From Trueperaceae bacterium (GTDB lineage Bacteria; Deinococcota; Deinococci; Deinococcales; Trueperaceae): a stretch of 12,206 nucleotides of DNA. A program made the position numbers and the translations under genes. The stretch spans positions 1-12,206 of the forward strand of contig SLSM01000219.1 of the NCBI GenBank assembly GCA_007130445.1, in the 5' to 3' direction. Shown in pieces: positions 6,924-12,206 of this stretch. The first letter of the stretch is position 1. Each line of letters starts with the position of its first letter. The notes under the pieces are model-generated. The model was given only the letters and a program-made list of their open reading frames with translations, was not told where the DNA came from and did no database searches.

Positions 6924-6929
6924 TATCGT
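6924..6929 (+). promoter_or_regulatory. Leaderless -10 box (TATCGT) for the DUF4260 gene
   Basis: TATCGT fits TANNNT and is followed by 6 nt (TGAGGC) and then ATG at 6936. The predicted +1 is therefore the A of the start codon. No upstream Shine-Dalgarno supports this ATG. A second ATG lies three codons downstream. Confidence 0.6.
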
Positions 6930-6935
6930 TGAGGC

Positions 6936-7328
6936 ATGGCCGTCATGACGACCGATCCGACCCGCGTGCTCCGCCTCGAGGGGCTCGCGCTCCTCGTCGT
7001 CGCGCTCGTCGCCTACGCTGCCCTCGGCTTCTCGTGGTGGGTGTTCGCCGCGCTCGTGCTGCTGCCCGACCTGTCGATGCTCGCGTACGCCGGCGGTCCA
7101 CGCGTGGGTGCGACCGTGTACAACCTCGCCCACGCCACGGTCCTGCCCATTGCCGTGGTACTCGTCGGCTTCCTCTCGGGCAGCGACGTGGCCCTCCTCG
7201 TCGGTCTCGTCTGGCTGGCTCACATCGCCGCCGACCGGGCCCTCGGCTACGGCCTCAAGCACCCGACGGGGTTCCACGACACGCATCTCGGTCGGATCGG
7301 CCGCGGCAAGCGCACCGGCCAGTCGTGA
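6936..7328 (+). CDS. DUF4260 family membrane protein
   Basis: This 130-aa protein matches DUF4260 along its full length: LRLEGLALLVVALVAYAALG, SWWVFAALVLLPDLSML, GGPRVGATVYNLAHATVLP, LVGLVWLAHIAADRALGYGLK and the closing HPTGFHDTHLGRIGR at about 109-123. There are about four TM helices (roughly 14-30, 33-51, 63-80 and 85-100) and the conserved polar residues expected of the family. Its biochemical role is unknown. The gene has a leaderless-type promoter. Its TGA lies inside the left arm of a 14-bp inverted repeat shared with the convergent DinB-like gene, which probably ends both transcripts. Confidence 0.9.
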   Translation: MAVMTTDPTRVLRLEGLALLVVALVAYAALGFSWWVFAALVLLPDLSMLAYAGGPRVGATVYNLAHATVLPIAVVLVGFLSGSDVALLVGLVWLAHIAADRALGYGLKHPTGFHDTHLGRIGRGKRTGQS

Positions 7329-7383
7329 CCGCGGCGCCCTGCACCACGACGAACCGCGCAGCCTCGACGGCCGCGGTCACGAC
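7322..7383. terminator. Stop-codon-spanning 14-bp inverted repeat between convergent genes (putative bidirectional terminator)
   Basis: GTCGTGACCGCGGC at 7322-7335 is perfectly complementary to GCCGCGGTCACGAC at 7370-7383, with a 34-nt loop. The left arm contains the DUF4260 stop (7326-7328) and the right arm the DinB-like stop (7377-7379). Both genes end ...Ser-stop encoded by TCGTGA, so both transcripts can form the same stem. There is no U-tract, as is common for actinobacterial hairpin terminators. The terminator role is inference; the repeat is seen directly. Confidence 0.6.
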
Positions 7384-7952
7384 CCGAGCAACCGCCGCAC
7401 CGCCGTGTAGTGGTGCAGGTCGTGATGGACGCCGACGCGCAGCACCTGCACCAGGTTCAAGCGCCCGATCGCCGGGTCCCACACGGTGACGTGGCCGAGC
7501 AAGCGCTCCGGCTTGCCCGCGTAGAAGCGGGCGATCGCGTCGTGTTCGACGGCCAGGACCCGCTCGAGCTCGGCGAGCGACGCGGGACGCGACGGCGTGC
7601 GGCGCGGAGGCCACAGGAACCCGACCCAACTCGGCATGTTCGGGCGCTGGTACACGTCGTCGATGTCGGTGGCGTAGGGCCGCTCGAGCCGCCGCCGCGC
7701 ACCGGGAAGGAGGGCGGGCCACGGCGAGACGACCGGCCAGGCCGCACTCAGCAACCGGCGGAAGCAGGCGTTGAGCACCCTGGTGTGGTCGAGGTGCTCG
7801 CCGGGCGACCACTTCCTCTCGGACGGGCGCTCCCACAGACGACGCTCCGCGACGCCCGTCAGGTCCTCGAACAGCGCGATGCGCTGCGCGTGCATGCGCT
7901 CGAGGTGGGCGGCCACGACGCCGCGAGTGCTCGGTCCATCCCCGTCACGCAT
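7377..7952 (-). CDS. DinB-superfamily (DinB_2-like) protein
   Basis: The 191-aa protein has the layout of the DinB/YfiT four-helix metal-binding fold: an N-terminal helix (about 10-35), KWSPGEHLDHT with His53, a long loop rich in Pro and Arg (75-125), helix LAELERVLAVEHDAIARFYA, and a last helix with VGVHHDLHHYTAVRRLL containing His177 and His181. These three His are the expected divalent-metal ligands. Members include thiol-dependent metal enzymes (mycothiol or bacillithiol transferases) and many of unknown role, so no substrate is assigned. I use the ATG at 7952; upstream is only a weak GGGGGA. An alternative ATG at 8051 would add low-complexity residues and run through the 8000-8021 inverted repeat. 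The gene converges on the DUF4260 gene. The upstream minus-strand neighbour is the GyrI-like gene. Confidence 0.78.
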   Translation of the reverse strand: MRDGDGPSTRGVVAAHLERMHAQRIALFEDLTGVAERRLWERPSERKWSPGEHLDHTRVLNACFRRLLSAAWPVVSPWPALLPGARRRLERPYATDIDDVYQRPNMPSWVGFLWPPRRTPSRPASLAELERVLAVEHDAIARFYAGKPERLLGHVTVWDPAIGRLNLVQVLRVGVHHDLHHYTAVRRLLGS

Positions 7953-7999
7953 CTGGGTCCCCCGCCGCCGCGCCGCGCTGGACGATCCAAGGTGGCGCT

Positions 8000-8021
8000 G
8001 AGCGAGGGTACCCCCTCGCTC
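8000..8021. repeat. 9-bp inverted repeat upstream of the DinB-like gene (operator or terminator)
   Basis: GAGCGAGGG (8000-8008) and CCCTCGCTC (8013-8021) are perfect complements around TACC. On the minus strand a TACCCT (8010-8005) inside the repeat fits a TANNNT -10 box about 50 nt before the DinB-like ATG, which would suit an operator. The repeat also lies 88 nt after the GyrI-like stop, so it could instead be that gene's terminator hairpin. The sequence does not decide between these. Confidence 0.45.
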
Positions 8022-8109
8022 GTGGCGCGCTGCATCCATCGTGCCGCGCACCCGAAGGGCATGACGGTCCGCTCTCGAACGCGCGCAGGGGAGGAGGTGG
8101 GTCGGAGCG

Positions 8110-8568
8110 CTACCGCACCGGGATGACGATCAACGTCCGCACGTGCTCCATCGGTGTGTCGGATGGGTCGTCGAGGTCATGCTCGAACGCTGGACCCGCG
8201 TGCTCGAGCCCATGCTCCGCCATCCACGCCCGCATGGCGGCGTACGCCGCCCCGAGTTGGTCGAAGGGGCCGACGTGCACGCACTGCACCGCCGAGCCCG
8301 CCGGGATCTCGCCCGGCTCGACCTCACCCTCACCAGCCAGCACCCGCTCGAACACGAAACCGATCTCGACGTCGAGGTCGTGCATGTCCATGGTGTGGAA
8401 CGCGGCGAACGGTGCCCCGACCGGCTCGGCGCCCGACCGCGCCGCGCAGGCCATCACCACCCCCCAGGCCGGCCCCAGCACCTCCGGCAGCCGCTCGACG
8501 GCGGCCCGCCTGCGGACGACCAGGGTCGGCTGCGCCTCCAACTCGATGCGCTCACACTCGTATCCCAT
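8110..8568 (-). CDS. GyrI-like / AraC effector-binding-domain protein
   Basis: The 152-aa protein is a stand-alone GyrI-like small-molecule-binding domain with no DNA-binding part. It opens CERIELEAQPTLVVRRRAAVERLPEVLG, continues with the tandem half GAPFAAFHTMDMHDLDVEIGFVF at about 51-73 and PAGSAVQCVHVGPFDQLGAAYAAM at 89-112, and ends with the hallmark-like FEHDLDDPSDTPMEHVRTLIVIPV at 128-151. Related domains bind cationic or hydrophobic drugs, inhibit gyrase (SbmC) or hydrolyse drugs. The ligand is unknown here. The ATG at 8568 is preceded by GGGAGGAG with 8-nt spacing. The DUF6498 gene ends 54 nt upstream on the same strand. Confidence 0.85.
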   Translation of the reverse strand: MGYECERIELEAQPTLVVRRRAAVERLPEVLGPAWGVVMACAARSGAEPVGAPFAAFHTMDMHDLDVEIGFVFERVLAGEGEVEPGEIPAGSAVQCVHVGPFDQLGAAYAAMRAWMAEHGLEHAGPAFEHDLDDPSDTPMEHVRTLIVIPVR

Positions 8569-8622
8569 ACCACACGCTCCTCCCTCGTGCGATTCGGGCG
8601 CGCGCCGGCGCCTCCGCCCGCC

Positions 8623-9396
8623 TCAGACTCCGCGTACGAGTCCGTCTCCGCCTACCGGCCGCGGCGCGGCATGCTCGCGTAGGTGCGCCTGCAGGTCGAC
8701 TCCGATCTTCAGCGCGACGAGGAGCACCAGGCTGAGCGACGGCTGACCAAGGAACGTGGCCACGAAGCCGCCGCCGATGATCGTGACGTGGAGCACCACC
8801 ACACGGCCGTACGGCTGCTGCATGAGCGCCTGCGGCGACAGGGAGCGGTCCTCACCGTGGCCGAGGTAGTTGACCACGTACGACGTGCCGTGGCTGACGA
8901 CGAGCGACAGGACCGCCAGCGCGAAGCCGCCGCCGACCGCTCCCACGACGGGATCGAACGGCTCGCCGAACCCGGGGGCGCCGCCGGGCAACCCGCGCGG
9001 CAGGCCCATGCCCGGACCGAACCAGAGCGCCCCGAAGGGCCCCGACCCCGAACCGAACATGAGCCGCACGAACACCCCGTGCACCGCCCAGAAGAGGCCG
9101 TAGTGGACGCTGAAGAAGAGGGCCGTGCCGATCGCTCCGAGCCGGTGCGCCAGCGGCACGAGGAGCGGACGCCCGAGGGGTTCCGCACCCCCGGTCGGGA
9201 TGCGGCTCGTCAGGATCTTGAGGACGGTGAAGGCGCCGATGATGCCGTTCTCGAGCCAATACAGGAGCATGAGGTCCGACAGGCGCCAGCCGAGGGCGAG
9301 GACGCCGACGAGCGGGATCAGGTTGACGGCGACGAGCGCAGCGACCGCCCAGGGGTGCGAACGCGTCGACGCGGACGCTGAGGCGGTCGAAGCCAT
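8623..9396 (-). CDS. DUF6498 family membrane protein
   Basis: This 257-aa integral membrane protein shows the DUF6498 pattern: VNLIPLVGVLALGW followed by LMLLYWLENGIIGAFTVLKI at about 42-61, FFSVHYGLFWAVHG at 94-107, SLVVSHGTSYVVNYLGH at 164-180, VVVLHVTIIGGGFVATFLG at 199-217 and VALKIGVDLQAHLREH at 227-242. It has about six TM segments with conserved His98, His106, His169, His180, His203 and His238 near the membrane, which could bind metal or haem (inference). The function is unknown. I start it at the ATG at 9396, since TACGAT lies exactly 6 nt upstream. The longer frame to 9552 has no family-like residues. The GyrI-like gene follows 54 nt downstream with its own Shine-Dalgarno. Confidence 0.83.
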   Translation of the reverse strand: MASTASASASTRSHPWAVAALVAVNLIPLVGVLALGWRLSDLMLLYWLENGIIGAFTVLKILTSRIPTGGAEPLGRPLLVPLAHRLGAIGTALFFSVHYGLFWAVHGVFVRLMFGSGSGPFGALWFGPGMGLPRGLPGGAPGFGEPFDPVVGAVGGGFALAVLSLVVSHGTSYVVNYLGHGEDRSLSPQALMQQPYGRVVVLHVTIIGGGFVATFLGQPSLSLVLLVALKIGVDLQAHLREHAAPRPVGGDGLVRGV

Positions 9397-9402
9397 GGCG
9401 CC

Positions 9403-9408
9403 ATCGTA
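9403..9408 (-). promoter_or_regulatory. Leaderless -10 box (TACGAT) for the DUF6498 gene
   Basis: On the minus strand TACGAT is followed by 6 nt (GGCGCC) and then ATG at 9396, so the predicted +1 is the A of the start codon. No Shine-Dalgarno is seen. Confidence 0.6.
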
Positions 9409-9877
9409 CGGCGCGCAGGCCGATGCGCAACGCAGGACCCGCGTCACTGGCCCTGCGCCTCTGCCCAACGCACGCTGCAGGGATGGAACGCACCCCTTCG
9501 CACGGCGTTCGCCATCGCATCCGTGCGGGCCCGTGACGAGGACACGTGCCACGAGCTACGGGCCCACCCGTCATGATCGGCCGCATGACCGGCTGCCGGC
9601 GCAGCACGAGACCGCTGCTCGCGCTCGGCGCCCTGGCGTCGCCGCTGATCGGGGCGGACATCGCCACGAGCGTCGACGCACTCGACGGCATCGGCTCGCT
9701 CGCCGCGCTGGCATACGTGCTCTTGCCGTCGCTCGTGCTCGCGCGCGAGGTCATCGAGGACCGTCTGCGCCTGGACGCCTCCTGGCGTCCGCTTCGGCTA
9801 CGTGATCCTGGTGCTTCGAGGCTGAGGCCATCGCGCGTCCGACGTACGCACGTGCTGCCGAGGTCCACGCCTGCGAC
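9409..9877. other. Gap without a convincing intact gene
   Basis: Between the DUF6498 start and the reductase stop about 480 nt carry no well-supported complete gene. On the plus strand a possible broken small membrane ORF lies from 9585 (listed separately). I see no tRNA, long repeat or transposon end. The minus-strand open frames here are Arg/Ser-rich shadows. Confidence 0.5.
9585..9833 (+). pseudogene. Possible frameshifted small membrane-protein gene
   Basis: From the ATG at 9585 (another in frame at 9573) the frame reads like a membrane protein: PLLALGALASPLIGADIATSV, then DGIGSLAALAYVLLPSLVLAREVIEDRL. After about residue 63 it turns into Arg/Pro-rich text (WRPLRLRDPGASRLRPSR) typical of a wrong frame. 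In another frame the DNA just after that point reads PPGVRFGYVILVLRG followed by a stop near 9833, which again looks like a coding membrane end. This suggests a frameshift near 9775-9785, from mutation or sequencing error. If the frame did not shift it would run to 9920 and overlap the end of the reductase gene. No Shine-Dalgarno or TANNNT box precedes it. I do not recognise a family. Confidence 0.3.
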
Positions 9878-10510
9878 CTACACGACGTGCTCCTCGGCGG
9901 TCGCGCGTGTCACCTGGTAGCACGCCAGCGTGTTCCCAGACCCCTGCCACTGGCGCGTGTGGATCAACCTCAACGACGCCGGTGGTCGGCCTTCGAACAG
10001 CTTGATGCCGTCACCCGCCACGATCGGGAACGTCATGAGGTGGAGTTCGTCGACGAGGCCGTGCTCCATCAGGCCGTTCCACATCACGCGCCCGAGCAAG
10101 ATCAACACGTCGCGACCCGGTCCGCGCTTCAGCGCAGCGATCGCACGCGGCGCGTCGCCGACACACACGATGCGCGTGTTCGCCCACGGCGCCAGGTCGT
10201 CCTCCTGGACCCGGTCCGAGACCACCAGCTTGTCGATGCGGGCGATGCGATCGGCGAACTCGCGGCGGATGTCGGTCGCGTTCGGGTCCTGCGGGACCGA
10301 CGTCCAGTAGGCCTTGGTGCCCAAGAACGACGTGCGCCCGCTCAGCACCAGCGTGTCGGCCGCCCGCAGTCGCTCGGTGGTGTAGTGGTCGAAACTATCG
10401 TCGCCCGCGTAGTCGGGGTGCTGGTGCTCGAACAGGCCGTCGATCGTCTTGTCGTGGGCCTCGTAGAAACCGTCGACGGTGACGAAGTTGCAGACGATGA
10501 GTCTCCTCAC
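9878..10510 (-). CDS. Dihydrofolate reductase-like family protein (RibD C-terminal domain)
   Basis: This 210-aa protein has the RibD-C/DHFR-like Rossmann-type reductase fold: LIVCNFVTVDGFYEA at 4-18, ADTLVLSGRTSFLGTKAYW at 51-69, IDKLVVSDRV at 92-101, then DVLILLGRVMWNGLMEHGLVDELHL at 134-158, and FPIVAGDGIKLFEG at 161-174. The family binds NADPH and reduces pteridine- or pyrimidine-like substrates; stand-alone members are mostly uncharacterised. The usual GGGRL segment reads LLGRVM here, which weakens a canonical nucleotide contact. The start is GTG at 10510, 5 nt after GAGGAGGA (10516-10523). The S51-like peptidase gene ends 108 nt upstream on the same strand. I see no promoter box in that gap, so read-through is possible. 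Confidence 0.85.
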   Translation of the reverse strand: MRRLIVCNFVTVDGFYEAHDKTIDGLFEHQHPDYAGDDSFDHYTTERLRAADTLVLSGRTSFLGTKAYWTSVPQDPNATDIRREFADRIARIDKLVVSDRVQEDDLAPWANTRIVCVGDAPRAIAALKRGPGRDVLILLGRVMWNGLMEHGLVDELHLMTFPIVAGDGIKLFEGRPPASLRLIHTRQWQGSGNTLACYQVTRATAEEHVV

Positions 10511-10618
10511 GGGTGTCCTCCTCGCAGCGTGGTGCTGGGTCGTGATGCATGGGGCCTCGCTGCTGGCGCTGTCGGCCGACGCCAAGGGCGACGCGAGCTT
10601 CACCTGCCGGTGCGCTGG

Positions 10619-11341
10619 TCACGGATCCGCCCGCTCCTCGCCGTCCGGTGGAGCGTCGGCGACGACGCTCGATCGGGCCGGCGCGAACCGTTGCCAGTGG
10701 CCTTCGGACACGACCCGGACGGTTCCGTCCACCACGGCGATGGCGGTCTCGTCGTCGATACCGTAGGTCGGTACCGGTACCTCGGCGGCCATGCGTTCCA
10801 CCTTGGTCGTCGAGCTCTCCGGGTGGTCCTCGTGATCCAGATGCGGCAGCAACGCGAAGCCGACCAGTCCCAGCCCTTGCTCGATGACGAAGGGCGTCGC
10901 CGGGTCGTCGTACGTCTCTCCGAAGACCGGGGCGGTCACCATGCTGCCGGCGCTCACGCCGACGTAGACCGTGTCGCGCAGCGACGGCAGCAGGTCCGCC
11001 AGTCCGGACTCCCGCATCCAGCGACACAGGTACCTGACGTCACCGCCGTACACCAGCAGGGCATCGGCGTCCTGGACGGCAGCGGTCCATACGTCCAACG
11101 CGATGCTGGGCAGGGCCGTGAGTTCCAGGACCCCGAGCGACTTCCAGCCGAGTTCGCACATGGGGCTGGCAGTCGACCCCTTGATGAACCGGTAGGCCGC
11201 CGCAGGCCCGCCGGAGAACGGGTACACGCCGGTGGGGATGCACAGGGCGTGCGACTCGGCGACCGGTCTCCCCAGGAGGTCGACCAACGCGTCGTGGATC
11301 CTCGCGTTCCTGATGCCGGCGGACGTGAGGAGGTACCTCAT
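10619..11341 (-). CDS. Peptidase S51 (dipeptidase E-like) family protein
   Basis: The 240-aa protein follows the class-I amidotransferase-like fold of S51 serine peptidases. It begins MRYLLTSAGIRN. VQDADALLVYGGDVRYLCRWMRESGL lies at 89-114, and the nucleophile elbow YVGVSAGSMVTAP at 126-138 has Ser130. FALLPHLDHEDHPES at 162-176 provides His167, and PTYGIDDETAIAVVDG lies at 191-206. E. coli PepE-type enzymes cleave Asp-X dipeptides and relatives degrade cyanophycin; the substrate is not deducible. The catalytic Ser and His are present. The start ATG at 11341 overlaps the stop of the upstream 83-aa ORF as ATGA, with no strong Shine-Dalgarno, so translation is probably coupled. The protein appears cytoplasmic, with no signal peptide. 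Confidence 0.83.
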   Translation of the reverse strand: MRYLLTSAGIRNARIHDALVDLLGRPVAESHALCIPTGVYPFSGGPAAAYRFIKGSTASPMCELGWKSLGVLELTALPSIALDVWTAAVQDADALLVYGGDVRYLCRWMRESGLADLLPSLRDTVYVGVSAGSMVTAPVFGETYDDPATPFVIEQGLGLVGFALLPHLDHEDHPESSTTKVERMAAEVPVPTYGIDDETAIAVVDGTVRVVSEGHWQRFAPARSSVVADAPPDGEERADP

Positions 11342-11589
11342 GACGTCCGTCCGGGCGGCGCATCGAACGCCGTGCCGCGTGTCGCGTCCTCCTTGGAGGC
11401 GACCAACCGCGACTCGGCGGCGCCTCCCCAGGAGTTGGAGACGACGTGACCATCCCGAACCCCGAAGGTGCGCATCACCCGTCCACGCGACAACTCCACG
11501 ACGAGTCCGTCGTCTGGGCGGAGGTCGCGCTCGTCGAGCTCGCAATCGCCGACGCGCTCGCCGTTCATCGTGACGTCGTCGTACGGCAT
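11338..11589 (-). CDS. Uncharacterised 83-aa protein translationally coupled to the S51-like peptidase
   Basis: I do not recognise a family. The product is small and acidic in its first half, with MNGERVGDCELDERDLRPDDGLVVELSRGRVMRTFGVRDGHV alternating charged turns and short strands, which suggests a compact beta-rich domain. The tail (about 66-83) is polar. Evidence that it is real: GGGGAGG ends 4 nt before the ATG at 11589; its TGA overlaps the peptidase ATG as ATGA; and a promoter-like TACCAT and a perfect palindrome lie just upstream. A second in-frame ATG lies at codon 8. No TM segment or signal peptide is seen. Its fixed coupling suggests a partner, regulator or substrate-related role for the peptidase (inference). 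Confidence 0.62.
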   Translation of the reverse strand: MPYDDVTMNGERVGDCELDERDLRPDDGLVVELSRGRVMRTFGVRDGHVVSNSWGGAAESRLVASKEDATRGTAFDAPPGRTS

Positions 11590-11599
11590 GCCGCCTCCC

Positions 11600-11621
11600 C
11601 TCGGGGTCCCCGAGCATGGTA
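11600..11621 (-). promoter_or_regulatory. -10 box (TACCAT) plus 15-bp palindrome upstream of the 83-aa/S51 operon
   Basis: On the minus strand TACCAT (11621-11616) fits a TANNNT -10 box, with a predicted start near 11609. There it meets the perfect palindrome CTCGGGG-A-CCCCGAG (11614-11600), which has 7-bp arms and one central base. A palindrome on the transcription start, about 11 nt before the ATG, could be a repressor site or a leader hairpin close to the Shine-Dalgarno. The role is inference. Confidence 0.45.
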
Positions 11622-11776
11622 GACGGATCCGCCCCACCGCCTCTGCGGAACGGGATCGCCGGCCGTCCGGGCGGTGCTCGAGACGCTCGCAACGGACGCG
11701 CGTCTCGCTCGCGAACCCCATCGGCCGCTGCCGTGGATGCGGTGCCATGCTCGACGCCTCTTCCGATCAACGCCCG

Positions 11777-11782
11777 TATCAT
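11777..11782 (+). promoter_or_regulatory. Leaderless-type -10 box (TATCAT) for the terminal TPR-like gene
   Basis: TATCAT fits TANNNT and precedes the ATG at 11790 by 7 nt, so transcription would start at about 11789. It also contains an in-frame ATG at 11781, three codons earlier, which would lie upstream of that start. No Shine-Dalgarno is seen. Confidence 0.45.
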
Positions 11783-11789
11783 GCTCCCA

Positions 11790-12206
11790 ATGCGCCCAAG
11801 GGTGCGGCTCGTCCACCGCTTCGAGCGCGGCGACCAGAGGATGATCGAGCTGTGCCTCGCCTCGCTGTGGCACTGGACGCAGCGGGACGACTGCAGCGAC
11901 ACGAACATGTCCATCGGCTATTGGCACGCCTCGCGCGTGTACGCAACGGTCGGGCTCGCTGGCGAAGCGATGCGATACGCAACGCTCTGCCTCGAGGCGA
12001 GCAACCGACCGAACGTGCCGACGTTCTACGCGGGATACGCCTACGAGGCCCTGGCGCGTGCGGCGCACGTGGCGGGCCATCTGGACGCAGCTCGCGAGCA
12101 CCTGACCGAGTCACGCGCCATCGCCCATGGGTTGACCGAACCTTCGCACAAGAAGCAGCTGCTCGCCGACCTCGATACGCTGGCCCACAGCCTTGGCGCG
12201 ACGTAA
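11790..12206 (+). CDS. Small TPR-like helical protein of a conserved hypothetical family, possibly short at the N-terminus
   Basis: The 138-aa product reads RMIELCLASLWHWTQRDDCSDTNMSIGYWHASRVYATVG, then EAMRYATLCLEASNR and FYAGYAYEALARAAHVAGHLDAAREHLTESRAIAHGL. These are helix pairs like those of a widespread hypothetical family with the S.WHW, N.S.GYW..SRVYA and GYAYEALARA motifs and TPR-like packing. Such proteins are cytoplasmic and of unknown function, perhaps protein-protein adaptors. In relatives I recall, about 25 further residues with an F-W-D-LL helix precede the segment aligned with RMIELC. Here the preceding residues (MRPRVRLVHRFERGDQ) do not match, so the gene may be 5'-truncated or use a different start. 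The TATCAT box 7 nt before this ATG supports the start given. The frame ends in TAA at the last base of the window. Confidence 0.65.
   Translation: MRPRVRLVHRFERGDQRMIELCLASLWHWTQRDDCSDTNMSIGYWHASRVYATVGLAGEAMRYATLCLEASNRPNVPTFYAGYAYEALARAAHVAGHLDAAREHLTESRAIAHGLTEPSHKKQLLADLDTLAHSLGAT

Noticed and set aside
7950..8053. Longer DinB-like start at 8051
   Set aside because: The added 33 residues are low-complexity and run through an inverted repeat. The fold's first helix begins after the ATG at 7952.
9857..9898. 7-bp inverted repeat (GCCGAGG/CCTCGGC) around the reductase stop codon
   Set aside because: Arms of this length with a 28-nt loop are expected by chance at this GC content. I do not call it a terminator.
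9887..11449. Plus-strand open frame of about 520 codons opposite the reductase and peptidase genes
   Set aside because: The composition is typical of an antisense shadow. The minus strand holds two recognisable enzymes and a coupled ORF across the same bases.
1..12206. CRISPR arrays, insertion sequences, tRNA or rRNA genes
   Set aside because: No regularly spaced repeats, transposase motifs with terminal repeats, or cloverleaf-like or rRNA-like segments were seen in reading both strands by eye.

Overview
The window is GC-rich bacterial DNA of accessory character: many small single-domain enzymes and membrane proteins in short transcription units on both strands. High GC, frequent GTG starts and repeated TANNNT boxes 6 to 9 nt before ATG codons (leaderless transcripts) suggest an actinobacterium. 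This is inference from composition and signal style, and no taxonomic marker gene is present. I see no rRNA, tRNA, CRISPR array or insertion sequence.

Layout. At 1-259 is the 3' end of an alpha/beta-hydrolase-fold gene lacking the usual catalytic Asp and His. At 328-2742 is a large STAND-type ATPase with a helical/TPR C-terminus. It converges, with a 3-nt gap, on a minus-strand DUF1801 gene (2746-3159). Upstream of that on the minus strand lie a VapBC-type toxin-antitoxin pair (3201-3843) and an ArsR-DUF2087 regulator (3935-4507) with an operator-like array of half-sites in front. Next comes a two-gene minus-strand operon of a CPBP intramembrane protease (4638-5444) and an antibiotic-biosynthesis-monooxygenase-domain protein (5447-5749).

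The plus strand then carries an unrecognised 8-TM membrane protein (5981-6877) and a DUF4260 membrane protein (6936-7328). The latter converges on a minus-strand DinB-like gene (7377-7952), and a perfect 14-bp inverted repeat contains both stop codons. Further minus-strand genes are a GyrI-like small-molecule-binding protein (8110-8568) and a DUF6498 membrane protein (8623-9396).

The 9397-9877 stretch holds no convincing gene, only a possible broken small membrane ORF. The last part is a RibD/DHFR-like reductase (9878-10510), an S51-like peptidase (10619-11341) translationally coupled by ATGA to an unrecognised 83-aa protein (11338-11589), and a divergent TPR-like protein (11790-12206) that may have lost its usual N-terminus.

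The genes do not form one recognisable pathway. The most distinctive signals are regulatory: five leaderless-promoter signatures, a three-half-site ArsR operator with 10-bp phasing, a direct repeat at the toxin-antitoxin promoter, and the stop-codon-spanning inverted repeat. I did not find a convincing new multi-gene system. The best novelty candidates are the coupled S51/83-aa pair and the shared terminator-like repeat.
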